Origin: Phytopythium helicoides
Lineage: Eukaryota > Oomycota > Peronosporomycetes > Pythiales > Pythiaceae
Direction: 5' to 3'
Length of the DNA stretch: 64,000 nucleotides
Assembly (NCBI GenBank): GCA_024867545.1
Contig: JANFNE010000017.1
Span: forward strand, 397,001 to 461,000
The position numbers and the translations under genes were made by a program. The notes below the pieces were generated by a model. It worked only from the letters and a program-made list of their open reading frames with translations. It ran no database searches and had not been told where the DNA came from. This document shows, in pieces, positions 11,201-22,816 of this stretch. Each line of letters opens with the position of its first letter. Position 1 is the stretch's first letter.

Positions 11201-14200
11201 GCATAGCTGTTGCAGATAACGAGTCGCTGCGACGAGTAACTCGACGACAGCAAGCCCAAGATCCTGTGTGAGAATGGTAGACAGCTCATCCTCACCAACA
11301 TTGTACTTGATATTGCGTGTAACTCGACTGACGAGCTGCAACGTGAAGAAGCCGCTCAAGACAGTGGACTCAACTAAAACCTTGGCTTGAGTTCCACCAC
11401 GTCCATCTCCGACTGTCGCACCTCGCCCCGTGAGCATGTTGTTTACAACGGTGAGAACAGGCAAGACCCCTTCTGCTTGTAGAAACGTGACTTGCCAGAT
11501 GTAACCATTCCGGCAAGCACAATACGTGTTCGAATCACGAGTCACCACCAATGACTCAAGACCTAGACCCAAATCGAGCTCTAGCGCTACGCGTAGCTGG
11601 ACTGCATCAAAGTTGTACAACAAACGACGTGATACACCGATGGACCCGAGGGAAACCTGAAACCATCCCCCAATAGTTTCCCCTGGTGCAGCAGAGCTCG
11701 TGATTACTTGGATAGCAGGTCGAGCTACTGCTCGAGTTTGAATCACCTGAATTTCATCGACAAAAACCGGCGCATCGCCCGTCACAGTCACAATCTGAAC
11801 CGCAGACGCTGGCTGCTTGGCTCCTGGTGCACCCATAATAAGTGTGTCTCCGTCCACATCAACACTCGCTCCGAGTTGGTCCCCGATAGCAGGTGAGCTA
11901 GATCGTAGTCCATAACCAGAAGAATAAAGCACGTCAAAGAGAGAGCTTGATTGGAGGATGGCGGCCCCGTATTGTGTCTCAAACTCGATTCGATATTTAA
12001 ATCCAAGCCGATCGACCATTAAGTCTGTAAAGGTTGAGCGACCAAACACTATGGGCTTCTCCGAGTCTCCAAGTAGTCGCCCTCCAGGAGGATTCAAATG
12101 CGTATCGACGCTTTGCACTGGTGCCACAGTCGGCGTGGTCGATGTGCACGTCAATATTTTGGCACCGCTGAGCTCCAGAGAATCAGTCCCTGCGTAATCA
12201 AGGTCTCCTGCGGTGTCACCTGTCTGGATTGTGTATTCGAACCGAAGGCGCGGTCCTGGGCTTCCGCCAACGTATGCCCCGTATCGAACAATCGTAGTCA
12301 GAGAGCTACGACTCGGCTGAAAACGCAGGCGAGGAAATGTGTTACTTGACGAAGCAATCACCACAACGCAGGTGCTAAATGTGACCTCCATGACCACCTT
12401 GTCACCAACCGAATAGCGTCCATCAGGCGATAGGAATGCGGAGGAAACTATGCGCGGGCGGCGACCGTTGATTGCGATATTTTTGTTAAAGCTAAGTGAA
12501 CCTTGAGTGAACGGATAAGGCAGATCCAAATTCGCTGGAGTTGTCGGATTTGTCGACAGGTGCAAAATGGACGTGCCATCAGCCGATGTGTCAAGCGAAT
12601 GGTGGTCGACATATTCGAGGTCCGTGCTGTAATCGTCATCGCCCACCGTGTACACGAACGTGAGTTGAGTAGAGCCCGTGCCACCGCTGTATAATGCTTT
12701 GCGCCGATTAGCACCCAGGTCAAGCCAGATAAACGGAGTTCCTTGAACGCTCACATGTTGTGTGAACGTGATTACAATGATCACCACATCACCGCAGCGA
12801 TATAGGCCGTCTGGAGTCGTGGATGTGACACTAGCAATTTTCGGTACCGTTGAGGTGTTGACGTGCAGGATTTGGCCGAGACGAGTACCTAGAGGCGTTG
12901 GAGAAGGGAGTGTCAGCTCAGCATCAGTCGTTGGAGTTGTGGAGAACCGCCGAATGACACACTGGTCGTTGTTAAGCGTTAGCGCGTCAGTGGATACATA
13001 TGCTAGGTCGGGAGACGCGTCACCTTCCTCAACTGTGTATCGAAACAACAAAAATCGGCGGTCGCTCTCATTCACATATCCTTTGCATAACACCGGACGA
13101 CCCAACAACGCGGAGTTGAGAATTAGCTGTGGTGCTTTCTCGGGGTATACTATTGGAGGTGGATCAATAAAGACCTCCAAACTCATTTCAACAACGATGT
13201 CGATTTCATCACCAACAACGAATGTGTTGTCGTTCACTTGGGCGGCAGGCGTTATGGCATCGACTCTTACGACTGTAGGAGCCCGGGTGTCGATCGCAAT
13301 ACCAGCAGGCGTAACGGAAATGCCTGCGAGCGACGTGCTAACGAGTTGGCCGTTATAGTTGATAATTCGGCATGGGGCAGTACATTCGATGGCAGAGTCG
13401 TCGAGTTTATCGAGGCTCGTTGTGAACTCGTTGTCTTGAACGATTTGCATGAATAACAGCTCATGTGTGCCACTTCCAGCCACATACGGAACACTCGCGC
13501 CAGTGTTGATCTTGAACATCGCTAGCCCATCAACTGCAACCTCATCTGAGAAGAGAAATTTGTACGTAATGACTTGATTCGATCCATATTCGCCAGCATC
13601 AACATCAGCTGTAATGCTTAAGATCGTTGTTGGAGTGCTCATTGCGCGGTCAACATAGATCTGTGGATTTGCGAGTCGTAGCGACGGAGCTGGTAGTGTG
13701 AGGAAAACGTCGAGCGTCGGACTAGCTGAGAAACGCCGGATGGTTGCGCCGTTCAACACCAGAGCATTAATTGATCGATAATCAATACCCAGTGGAGCGG
13801 TATCACCGAGGCTCACGGTGTAGATGAATGTGAGCGCGAGAGTTCCACTTCCTGAGCTGTACAGTGCTTGGCGATTATACTCTCCCACTGCCATTTGAAC
13901 AGACGGAGATCCATTTGAAGTGTCCACAACAACACGTGCCGAGAAGCTGATTGCAATTGTGACAGCATCGCCGCGAGAAACATTTACCGCTGGTGCTGAT
14001 ATAACGGAAATGCTTTGCACAGTTGGTGGTACTCCATCGATCGCGATCTGGGCGTTATCCAGCAGACTCTTTTGTGCTGCTGTGGCTGATGCGAGAGACA
14101 GTAATGCGGAGACGCCCATACCCGAGCTTGAAGATTGGAGAAGACGGGTAATGGACCCACCATTTGTGTCCAGCGCGCTGCTGTCACGGTAATTGAGGAA

Positions 14201-16549
14201 TGCATTTCCCGTTGCACTGTGAGAATCGTAGGCGGATACCTTGTAGACGAATGTAAGCACCTTTGTGCCATGTCCTGACGCATAGCCGGCAGGGCGTTTG
14301 ATGTTGCCGGTCTCAAGGAACAGACGAGGGAAACCTGTTACCGCGACGGGTTTCGTGAAAGTCACAGCTAAGCGGATCTCATCCCCTGGTGCGTACACAC
14401 CGTTGCTCGTTATGGATGTGACACCAATTGCTGGATCCACAACCGGTGTTGCAGTGTCAATGCGAATAGTGTTGAGAGACGCGAGGTTATTCGGAGATGT
14501 CACCATCGTGAGTAGCACGTCGGTAGTTGGACGGGTGGAGTAGTGTTTGATAAAGCCACCATTTCTGTTGATCGTATCGGTAACATCAAGAGCAGTCGCC
14601 GTATCTCCAGACTGCACGATGTAGGCGAAAACGAGTGTGTTTGTGTTGTTTCCGCTAGCAAATACGGCGTTACGAGAGGTATCTCCGTTGCCAATTGTGG
14701 TCAGTGTCACTGGTAGAAATGGTGAACCATACACCGTGACAAAGCGAGAGAATACAACTTCAATAGCGATCCGCTCACCAGTTCCGTATTCACCGTTACC
14801 CGGCGACGAGCACCGAACCAATGTGATTGCTGGAGCAGTTGTATCGATGACGACACTGCTTGTCCCTGAAAGGGAGCTAGCTGTCCCTAGGGCAGGAAGT
14901 GTGAACGATGGTGTGTTTCCATTTCGATCGACGATGCTGCTTCCTGAGCCAACAGTGAGCGCATTCACACTGGCGTACTCGAGATCGGAGGATGAGTCTG
15001 TCACCACCACATCGTACTGAAAAATGAGGGTTCTAGACCAGGAACTGATTGTAATACATTGTGCTTGCCCGTTCGCTCCCCCATTCCCTGTCGCGAGCTC
15101 CAGCAGCGGAATCCCAGTTGCATACACATCGTCAGAGAACGTCACCTCGATGGAAAGTCGCGCGCCAACACCGTAGGGCATCGGATACAATGGTGTGGGA
15201 ATCGCGCGAACGTTGGTGACTGACAAAATAGGTGCGGCCAGCGTGTCGACCACGATGCTTGATACTACTGATGCACTAGGGACCACTGTTGCCTTTACTT
15301 CGCCCGTCGATAGCGTCGAAACAACATTGCCACCAGCGTCCAAAAGCGCTACTATCGGTTGGATTTCGTTCGGCTGGCCGTCGAGTACACCATCCGATAT
15401 CTTCTGTACAAGAGATAAAGCGACCGGCGTTCCTCGCAACACGTTAAATAGAGGAGATATTTTCTCGATTGTCGTCTTTGTCCAGCCTGCCACGCCAACA
15501 TTTTTGCTGTAAAGAGAGAATACAAGAGAATAATCGTTTCCAGCTTTGTCAATGTTGAGTCCTCGAAAGATTGCAATTCCGCGCCGAACGGGGGCCTTGA
15601 TCAAATCCGCCGGCTCAAGTGTTCCCCCAGACGGGTTGGATGAAATCGCGACGTGGATGAGACTAGAACTATCTTCTTCAAGCGTGTTACCACCAGAATC
15701 AATTAGCTTCACAATAGGCTGGATACCAAATGCTTTGCCACTGGTAGCTTCGATGGGAAAAGACAAGAGAACCAGCGTGCTACAAACACCAGCTGCGACC
15801 GTAAATGGATTTGTTTCTATGGTTGACCCGCCATCAAGCACTAGACTCGTTGTGTACCGCAGCGTGTATGGAGAACCCGCGACATCAATATAAACCCCTT
15901 GGAACTTGGCAAGTCCACTGCCGATTGATACATTCAGGTTCGCCGCGGGCAGAAGCAGTCCTCCGATGGGGTTCTTGACGATTTCAAGTCGCACGGTGCC
16001 TTCATTTGTCGCCGTGACAACGTTGCCACCCTTATCAACAACCGCGACTTGCGGCTGAGGTAAGAAGGGCGTGCCTCCGTATGCGGTACTGACATCTGCC
16101 ATGATTGCAAGCTTGTAGCGATCACCAACCACAATGTCAAATTCAGCCGTTTCGGTTCGCACTCCATGATAAAGTGACTGCAGAATGAGTGTAAAGCCCT
16201 CGCCAGCCAAGCTGATGTATAAACCTGACAGTTTGGCAATTCCATTGATGAATGCGAACGAGTTGCTCGAAGGCTGCACAGTGGCGAACCGAGACGGACT
16301 CGCGCCGATAACAGCGCGCACTGAGCCGCTGCTTACAGTAGTAAGAATGTTGCCGCTGTCGTCTGTCAGTGCAACAACGGGCTGGAGTGGGAACGGCTCG
16401 CCCGCCACAGAAGTGAGAGGCTGCACGAGGACGACAAGCCCAGCAGATTCCACACTCGGATAGATGGCGGCAAAGACGAGTGCGAAGAGAATCCAAAGCG
16501 AGCGTACGCATACCGTAGAGCGGGAGCAAGCTGTTGCCTCCAGGAGCAT
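5267..16549 (-). CDS. Giant secreted multidomain adhesin-like protein
   Basis: About 3,700 codons read as one gene interrupted by at least ten single-base frame shifts (near 11235, 10710, 10590, 9895, 9640, 9270, 9087, 8520, 8060 and 6640). Residues 1-35 form a signal peptide. Next come about four repeats of a filamin/invasin-like type (VVALTDDSGNIL, GIAKLSGLYI). These are followed by about nine Ig-like repeats of the bacterial SWM type (GVYAPGDEIRLAVTF, TLIFQYDVVVTD, IDTTAP). The C-terminal half has about 14 FG-GAP motifs (e.g. FGASVSISGEQVIVGAA), enough for two seven-bladed propellers, and repeated YTWYVTF-type modules. It also has two Calx-beta domains (one ending at 5267) and a levanase-like carbohydrate-binding domain (WNFETGDLTGWM...WGHINFDDVRF). 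No transmembrane anchor is visible. Cell-surface or matrix adhesion is inferred. Confidence 0.75.
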
Positions 16550-16928
16550 GCTGATAGTGTCCCAAAAACAACCCCTCTCGCACGGAGCACTTTACAGTAG
16601 ACACGGGCGACAAACGATTGTGCTGAGATCAGGAGTAATTGTGCGAGCAGCAAACTAACCTGCTTTACGTCGGCTCGACAAACTTGGCCAACTTGGCTGT
16701 GCTTGTCCATCGAAGAGGCACAATGGAAAAGATACGCTCGTCCATTTTTGCCTACGCCCCTTCAAACAATATTTGCCTCGAAAGAGCTCAGCATTGCGAA
16801 TATTGCATGACGAAGCATTATACGCCGCCAACATCAATAGCAAAACACAAAGCTTCAGTACAGCTCGTAACAGATGAGGCCAAGTTGCAATCACTTGATG
16901 ATTCGAAGAAGAGTCTGAATCTATGCTG
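16550..16928. other. Spacer between GCP2 3' end and giant gene
   Basis: About 380 bp between two minus-strand genes; it should hold the promoter of the giant gene and the GCP2 3' end. I saw no convincing oomycete initiator and no coding potential. Confidence 0.45.
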
Positions 16929-19900
16929 CTAACCCTTAGTGTAGAATCCGTTGTAGTCCAGGCGTGTGCAGAGATTAGAAAGGTGCGAGTTGCTCTGCAA
17001 ACACCATGACCATATCACTCGTTAGACCTTATTGATCTACATGAGAAAGCAGCACACGAATAGGCTCACCTGCAGCAGCGAACGACGCAAGAGCTGCGTC
17101 ATGAACTCTCCGAGCAGGGAGTCAAATTGGTTCTCTAGATCACGCGTCATGCGGACAAACGGGTTCTCGCGATCCCCATCTCGCTCTGTAAGTGCGCGCT
17201 TCACGTCGTCCGAAAGTTCCTTGATACGAGCTCGGCGCATATCGACATGCGAAGATTGCCGACGCTTGAGCCCTCCAGTCTTCTTTCGCAGTGCCCCAGT
17301 TTGTCGCTGGTAGTTGGCTACTGCTGCCTCTGCTTCTTCTCTCGCGCGCTTCTCTGCTCGCCGATCCCGCTCGCTTTCACGCTCTGCCTTGATGGTCTCT
17401 TCATCCATAAAGTATGGACGCGTGAAAGCCTCAATGCTGTTTGCAAACGTCGTGCACACAGTCATGAGCTTGGTCAAAACTCGCAGCAGGTCTGGATCGG
17501 TGAGGAGACATTCCTTCAGGCAAATGTCCAGAAAGTCGCGGTGTAGGGATAGAATATCGTCCACAGTCTCGGCGCTTGCCAAGTGACGCTGAAAATCATG
17601 CCAGCGTGGAGAAATAACCTCAAACATCATGTAGTACACAAAATTCTGCTGAAAGTGCAGCATCCGTTGCCGTAAGCAGAAGGACGGTCCAAGTGCTGAT
17701 CGCAAGGAGAGCTCTTTGGTTGTTTGGTGATTGAGCCACGCATCACAAAGCTGCTGTTCGACGTGTTTGCAAAAGAAGATGTGGCGAAAAATCATTTGGT
17801 ACTTGGTCAAAGCACCACACGAAATCACCAACGACAGTGGCCACTTGACTTTGTAGTCAAGTGTAAACGCGTCGACAACTTTGTATCCTGTGTGAAAGCA
17901 GTGCATCTCATGAGTTAGGTCGATCATGCGTAGAAATATAGAAAGTAGTATCAAGTATCGTACCTGGGTGTCCAATTGAAGACGAAGCAAACGTCGTGAG
18001 AGAGTCGCGTGGCCCTTTTTGAGCGCGTTGGTGAATCGCCTCCATCTGAGAAATCAGGTTGTGCGGTGACAGGAAGCACACGAGGTCGTCTTTGTATGGG
18101 TCCGACGCGCAGGTTGATGTTTGCAGTGAGAGGTGCAACAGCGACTCCAAGCGAGACAGAGATAACTTATCAGCACGTAGCTTAAGCTCTTCTTCTGCGA
18201 CGTGCATAAAATCCACGAAAAAGTCGCCTTGGTCCATCAAGAAATAGTGTTTGATCGAGCTGAGACGATTCACAAGATCGTTTTCCTTGAGAATAGATCC
18301 AGCAGCATCTGGCTTGCAAAAGCGTGTGCTCGGTCGATCATTTCTTCGTACGCAGCTTCCCCAGCAGCATAGTGAATAGGCCCTGCGAACGGGCACGCAA
18401 CCTGACGATTACACGTCCGGAAGATGTTGAGGTACTTGCCTGCGGTTAAAATCTTTTGCTCAAAGCGCGTCAGAAATCGTGGGGTCTGAGTCTTGCGTAC
18501 GGTGTACCGGCTTTCCCAGTAAGTGGAATACGGGTTGTCGCTCACATCCTCCTTTCCAATTTGATCGTCACGCCGGATCATGAACTCGTCGTACGGATCC
18601 ACCAAATCTCCGTGGTAGATCCACCGCTCAACCATCTTCAGGTATGGCACACTAGAGCGTTCCATGAGGAACGAGAATACTTGCCTCGCCTTCGTGTCGC
18701 CCGCCAAAGACGACATCATGTTTTGGATCTCGGTAAGCAGAGAGCCACCGCCAAGTGTATTGCGGCATGCTTCAACAAGCATGCTCAACATCTCCATCGT
18801 GCGCATACTGGGCTGAATCTGGTACCACAACTTCTGCATGGTAAGCGGTTGGTCTTGTCCGGCACTTGTGTGCTTCATCTGATGTTCTAGTTGACCTATC
18901 ACAATGGTGTACTCTTTTAGGAGCACCTTGAGAGCCGCGCAAAGCGCGTGGTTGACTTGTCCGTACTCGTATCGAGAAAACTGCTCCACGTACAAACTCA
19001 GCTGAAGGTAGAACTCACCAAGCCGAAAGCATCGCGATGACAATGAAGAGATGGATGGGTCCATGCCGGGCTGATTGAGCGAGAACTTGAAAGTGCGAAT
19101 CGATTTTGCCGCCTCCGAGCGTGTTTCCGTCACTTCGAGCTTCACATATCGGCCTTCTAACCCGATGAATGCGTAAAGAAGCTCATCAATCATGATACTT
19201 TCCTGCACGGATGGTGGAAAAGTTGACAGCGGTCTGAGGTTGGGTTCACTGATAATCGTTCCAGCATCTTTTCGCTTTGACGAGGGCTGAGCGAATGCCT
19301 CGCCTGTCAAATACTCCCGCTCACGATTCCACACTGGATCGTATGGAACATTCGATTTGGTAATCTCCCAGACTTGAATAACATCATCGATCCGTCATTT
19401 CCTTGCGCAGGACGACACGATGTACTGTGCCGTCTGCACTAGGCTGAACCGATAGGTAGATGTCGGCGGTGTTCATCTTGAACATCAATTTATCGCTCGT
19501 CGCAATGGTCTTTTGCTGCTCCCACAGATAGCTTGCTGATTGCCCGTGCATGTAGGGGTCATGACCGCGAGTGGCCGAGGAAGAAAAAGTTGGACCGCTG
19601 ATACCTCGTCCTACCCCGCGCGAATCCTCGTTGTTAGGATTCACGAGCCTCCATTTTTCGCTATTGGAAATGACTGGGCCTTTCTTCAACGTCACGGTCT
19701 GCGTTAGTGAATCAGCTGAGAGGAAGTGCCCTTTACAGCTTCCAGCAACGCAGTAAAGTGCAACCGTGTCCGAGTAGTGGACCTCACCGCTATCCGTGCG
19801 CAAGCTTGCATTCACAAGCACAAACACCTGATCCTCATCACCACTTCGACCGTCTCCACCTGCGTCGATTAGCACAGTCTTGCTGTAGGCACCTGCTGTG

Positions 19901-20790
19901 CGTACAACTCCAGGAGTATTGCTCGATGAAGGAGGATGACGTGGCGGCAGCTCGCTGCCATCAGTTGGCGAAGGTACAGCAGCCCCCGGCTCTACCGCTG
20001 ATATCCGCAGATACAAATGGTTGTTCAATCGCAGTCGAATCAGCGAGTTGTACAGGATCTCGGTGCCGCAGCTCGTGTACTCACTCGGATCTACCGTCAG
20101 CCCTGCTTTCCGGTAGCGATGTGGCAGTCCAATCGTCGAGGATGCTGCAGCCGCTGCTGCCGCCACCGCTGCCGACGTTGGTGTTGATGTTGCGGACTCT
20201 CCAAAAGCTGAAGCGGTGGCAAAGCTCGAGGCCAGGCTCGTGTTGCCTCCAAACGTAGACGTCGGTCCGTGGCTGACAGTCGGCGCCAGCGACTTGTGCG
20301 AGTTCATGACGTTGTCCACGCGGTGCATGAGCGCGCGATGCGGCGACATCTGGTACTGCGGCTGCTGCAGCTTGTCGCGCTGCCCCGCCGCTCGTGACGC
20401 CGCGCTGAGCGTGGACGCGGACGCGCGACTGGACGGCGTGTTGTTGCTACTCGTGGCCGTGGACGTCGTGGCGTTGGTGCGCGCTCCACCGCGCGCGCTC
20501 TCGAGCGAGGCCAGCGTCTTCTCCAGCGCGCGGCGCGACCGTGGCGTCAGCGGATCCTCCACCGCGCCCGCGCCGCCCGGAAGACCCGTGTTGACCTGCA
20601 GCGCCGAGCCGAAGTCGGCTCTCTTGGCGCCGCGCTGGGGCTCGAACGGCGGCGCGGGAGGCGTCGAGCGCGCGGCAGCAGCTCGTCCACTCGACTGGTA
20701 GGCGCTGGAGCCGCCGCGCAGGCCGGCGGGGCCGCCAGGAGCGTCGTAGCCAGGCGGCGGAGGCGGCGGCGGCAGCTCGTGGTCGTCCAT
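16929..20790 (-). CDS. Gamma-tubulin complex component 2 (GCP2/Spc97)
   Basis: Core subunit of the gamma-tubulin small complex that nucleates microtubules at basal bodies and centrosomes. The GRIP1 part begins near IDELLYAFIGLEGRYVKLE and runs through FSRYEYGQVNHALCAALK, KLWYQIQPSMRTMEML and WIYHGDLVDPYDEF. GRIP2 follows with YFLMDQGDFFVDFMH, VKWPLSLVISCGALTKYQ, RHIFFCKHVEQQLC and LRQRMLHFQQNFVYYMMFEV. I see two introns: one near 17897-17968, and one at 16995-17069 whose last exon encodes LCTRLDYNGFYTKG. Two single-base shifts (about 19388 and 18277) interrupt an otherwise perfect family match. The Pro/Ala/Ser-rich first 200 residues and a following beta-rich stretch before GRIP1 are not part of the animal protein. 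It is divergent from the TMEM115-like gene. Confidence 0.92.
16995..17069 (-). other. Last intron of GCP2
   Basis: A 75-base intron with donor GTGAGCC, a branch-like CTAAC and acceptor TTTGCAG. Removing it changes the C-terminus from a short nonsense tail to the conserved LCTRLDYNGFYTKG, ending at the TAG at 16929-16931. Confidence 0.85.
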
Positions 20791-21156
20791 GATGCGAGTT
20801 TGAAGGCGGGAAGAGCCATGTTGCGCGTTAGGTTCGGATGGGGACAGCGCGAGTGGCTTTATGCGAATCTACTCGCATGTGCTCTGTTTATCGATTAAGT
20901 ACGTATCGTACTTAGGCTCCTTCTGTGCCAGCAGAACGGGAATTATCGAGAGCTAGGAGAAGCGCGGCGCACATGCGGGTAAGTGGTCGGCGTCCGCGAC
21001 CTCCAGCGCGACTCCAGCGGCGCCTGGGGGACCCAAAGTGTGACCAGAGGCGCCGCTTGGTCGTCTCGTGCCTGTGGACCAAGCGCCGTCTCCATACAGC
21101 GAATACTCGCGACGCTGTGGCCGCCGGATTGGACCAACCCCCTAACCGACCGACTG
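20791..21156. promoter_or_regulatory. Divergent intergenic region GCP2 / TMEM115-like
   Basis: About 366 bp between two outward-facing start codons. An ATG-initiated frame at 20983 is in phase with the TMEM115-like first exon. Its translation is Arg/Ser/Gly-rich and not conserved, so I treat it as leader. No clear oomycete initiator was seen. Confidence 0.45.
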
Positions 21157-22625
21157 ATGCGCTCGGTACAGCTTCCCGGGACGCTCGCGCTTCTGGTTGT
21201 ACTCGTGCTCGCGTGGGCCATCGGCGCCATCTTCACGCCGCAGCGTGAGCACTCGGGGGTGCTTGCGCTTTCGGTGGCAGAGTGAGTTTTGTGAAACGTG
21301 GACGTCCTGCCCATCGTGGTGAGCGCTAACTCGCTTGACCGCCATGCTCGACGCAGTGCTATCCTGCGCCACATCCGACCCTGGATCTATGTGACGGCTG
21401 GATTTTATCACCCGCACATCATCCAGGTAGGCGCAGATCGACGTTATGGGTCGTTGGATGGCGACTTACTCTATATTGCTGTAGCTGGTCTTTGTGCTGC
21501 CGGTCGCCTTTGGGCTAGCTAAGCGGGTCGAGCCCGACATCGGCGCCGCCAACCTGTTTAAGATGCTGCTGTTTGCCAACACGCTCTCCAGCCTGGTGAT
21601 CTTCATCGATATGTTCTCGCTCTTCATCATCTTCCGCCACCCGCTTTACCTGTGCGTGCGATTGATCGCTTAGGGGGAGGAGTGGTAACGGAGCACTAAC
21701 AAGCCTTACGACATGCATTTTACAGGCGCACCAGCATGTCTGGCTTTTACGGAGGAATTACGGCGTTGTTGGTTGCATTGATGAAGCCCTCACCGAACGC
21801 AACTGCTCCGTTCATCCCCGGTTTGAAGCTTCGGGTGCGTTTACTGGCTGTTCCATTCTGCGGCAAGCGTCACGCTCAGTGAAGGCAAATAACCTAACTA
21901 TTTCGTTTACAGTTCTACCCGCTAGCTTCCAGCATCTGCTTCTCTGCGCTCACATGCATTGGGCTCGTATCGTCTAGCGTGTCGGTGCGCTACGCGCTGG
22001 TCGGCGCCGGTCCCTTTTCGGTCCTTGGGGGCTTCTTCGGATGGTACTACCTCCGCTTCCTGAGCAAGAACCGTGACCACAGCCAGGGCGATGTGTCCGA
22101 TGACTTTGAGCTTGTGTCGCTACTTCCCGATTACTGCGCGTATGTAGATATCATGGGTGTTGCCATGAAATTGGGACTAACCCTAGTTTTGTTGTTGTTT
22201 GCAGTCCTATCGTTGGCCCGGTTGCAAACTTCTGCTTCAACGTGGTCAAGCTCTGTGGATACTTTAAGAAGCGGCCAACTCACGCTCCACGCATGCTCCC
22301 CGTTCTTGCTGTGAGTACTTGCGGATTTGGAGCGAGGTCGTCCTGTGGTTCTCATGCACGCCTTCGCTGCCGCCCAAGCAGGAAATCAAGAATGATCCGA
22401 TCGCGGAGCGCCGAAAGTAAGCCGTATCTATTGTTGCTCTCTCTCTCTCTCTCTCTGCTGGTTGATTTACTGTACTAATGTCGTGGCCATGGCGAAAACA
22501 GAGCGCGTGCGATGAAGGCGCTAGATGAGAAGCTCGCCAAGTTGGCGAACGCTCGGGACGACGGCGACAGCACTAGCAGCAGCTCGGCGTCTTTGCTTGC
22601 GGCGGAGATCCGCGACGAGGAGTAG
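21157..22625 (+). CDS. TMEM115/DUF1751-family Golgi membrane protein
   Basis: Rhomboid-fold-related integral membrane protein of the Golgi; human TMEM115 acts in Golgi-to-ER retrograde transport. Exons read: a hydrophobic first segment (TLALLVVLVLAWAIG), then RPWIYVTAGFYHPHIIQ, LVFVLPVAFGLAKRVEPD, NLFKMLLFANTLSSLVIF, MSGFYGGITALLVALMKP, FYPLASSICFSALTCIGL and GGFFGWYYLRFL. The C-terminus is cytosolic and charged (RKARAMKALDEKLAKL...). At least five short introns with GT-AG ends separate these (first donor at 21282, acceptor at 21356; second intron 21427-21484). The frame between about 22312 and 22390 is uncertain: either a 71-base intron or a shift. The chosen ATG is the one directly before the hydrophobic segment. 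Convergent with PRPP synthetase. Confidence 0.82.
22434..22456. repeat. (CT)n microsatellite in an intron
   Basis: A run of CT dinucleotides inside the last intron of the TMEM115-like gene. A similar run sits in the intron of the ARL2BP-like gene at 62359-62384. Confidence 0.8.
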
Positions 22626-22816
22626 ATTGCAATGCGCTGTTTGCACATGCGGCATGTCTACCGAGGTTCGTGTCTATACTGCAGGTGATTGACCGATCAA
22701 CATGCAGCGTGGTTAGCGCAAACAGTGAGGACACCGAGCTCGGGGTTTGTGCGTGTATGTACTCTGGTGGCTTGCTACGATCGGAGCCTCGATCTATCTC
22801 GGCGTCAATGCAAGCT

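Noticed and set aside
19384..19390. Intron between the two large GCP2 frames
   Set aside because: The conserved protein continues without any gap; only a one-base shift separates the frames, so no intron fits.
20983..21156. Longer N-terminus of the TMEM115-like protein from ATG 20983
   Set aside because: The added 58 residues are non-hydrophobic, unlike the family, and fall in the divergent promoter; the ATG at 21157 starts directly at the first membrane helix.
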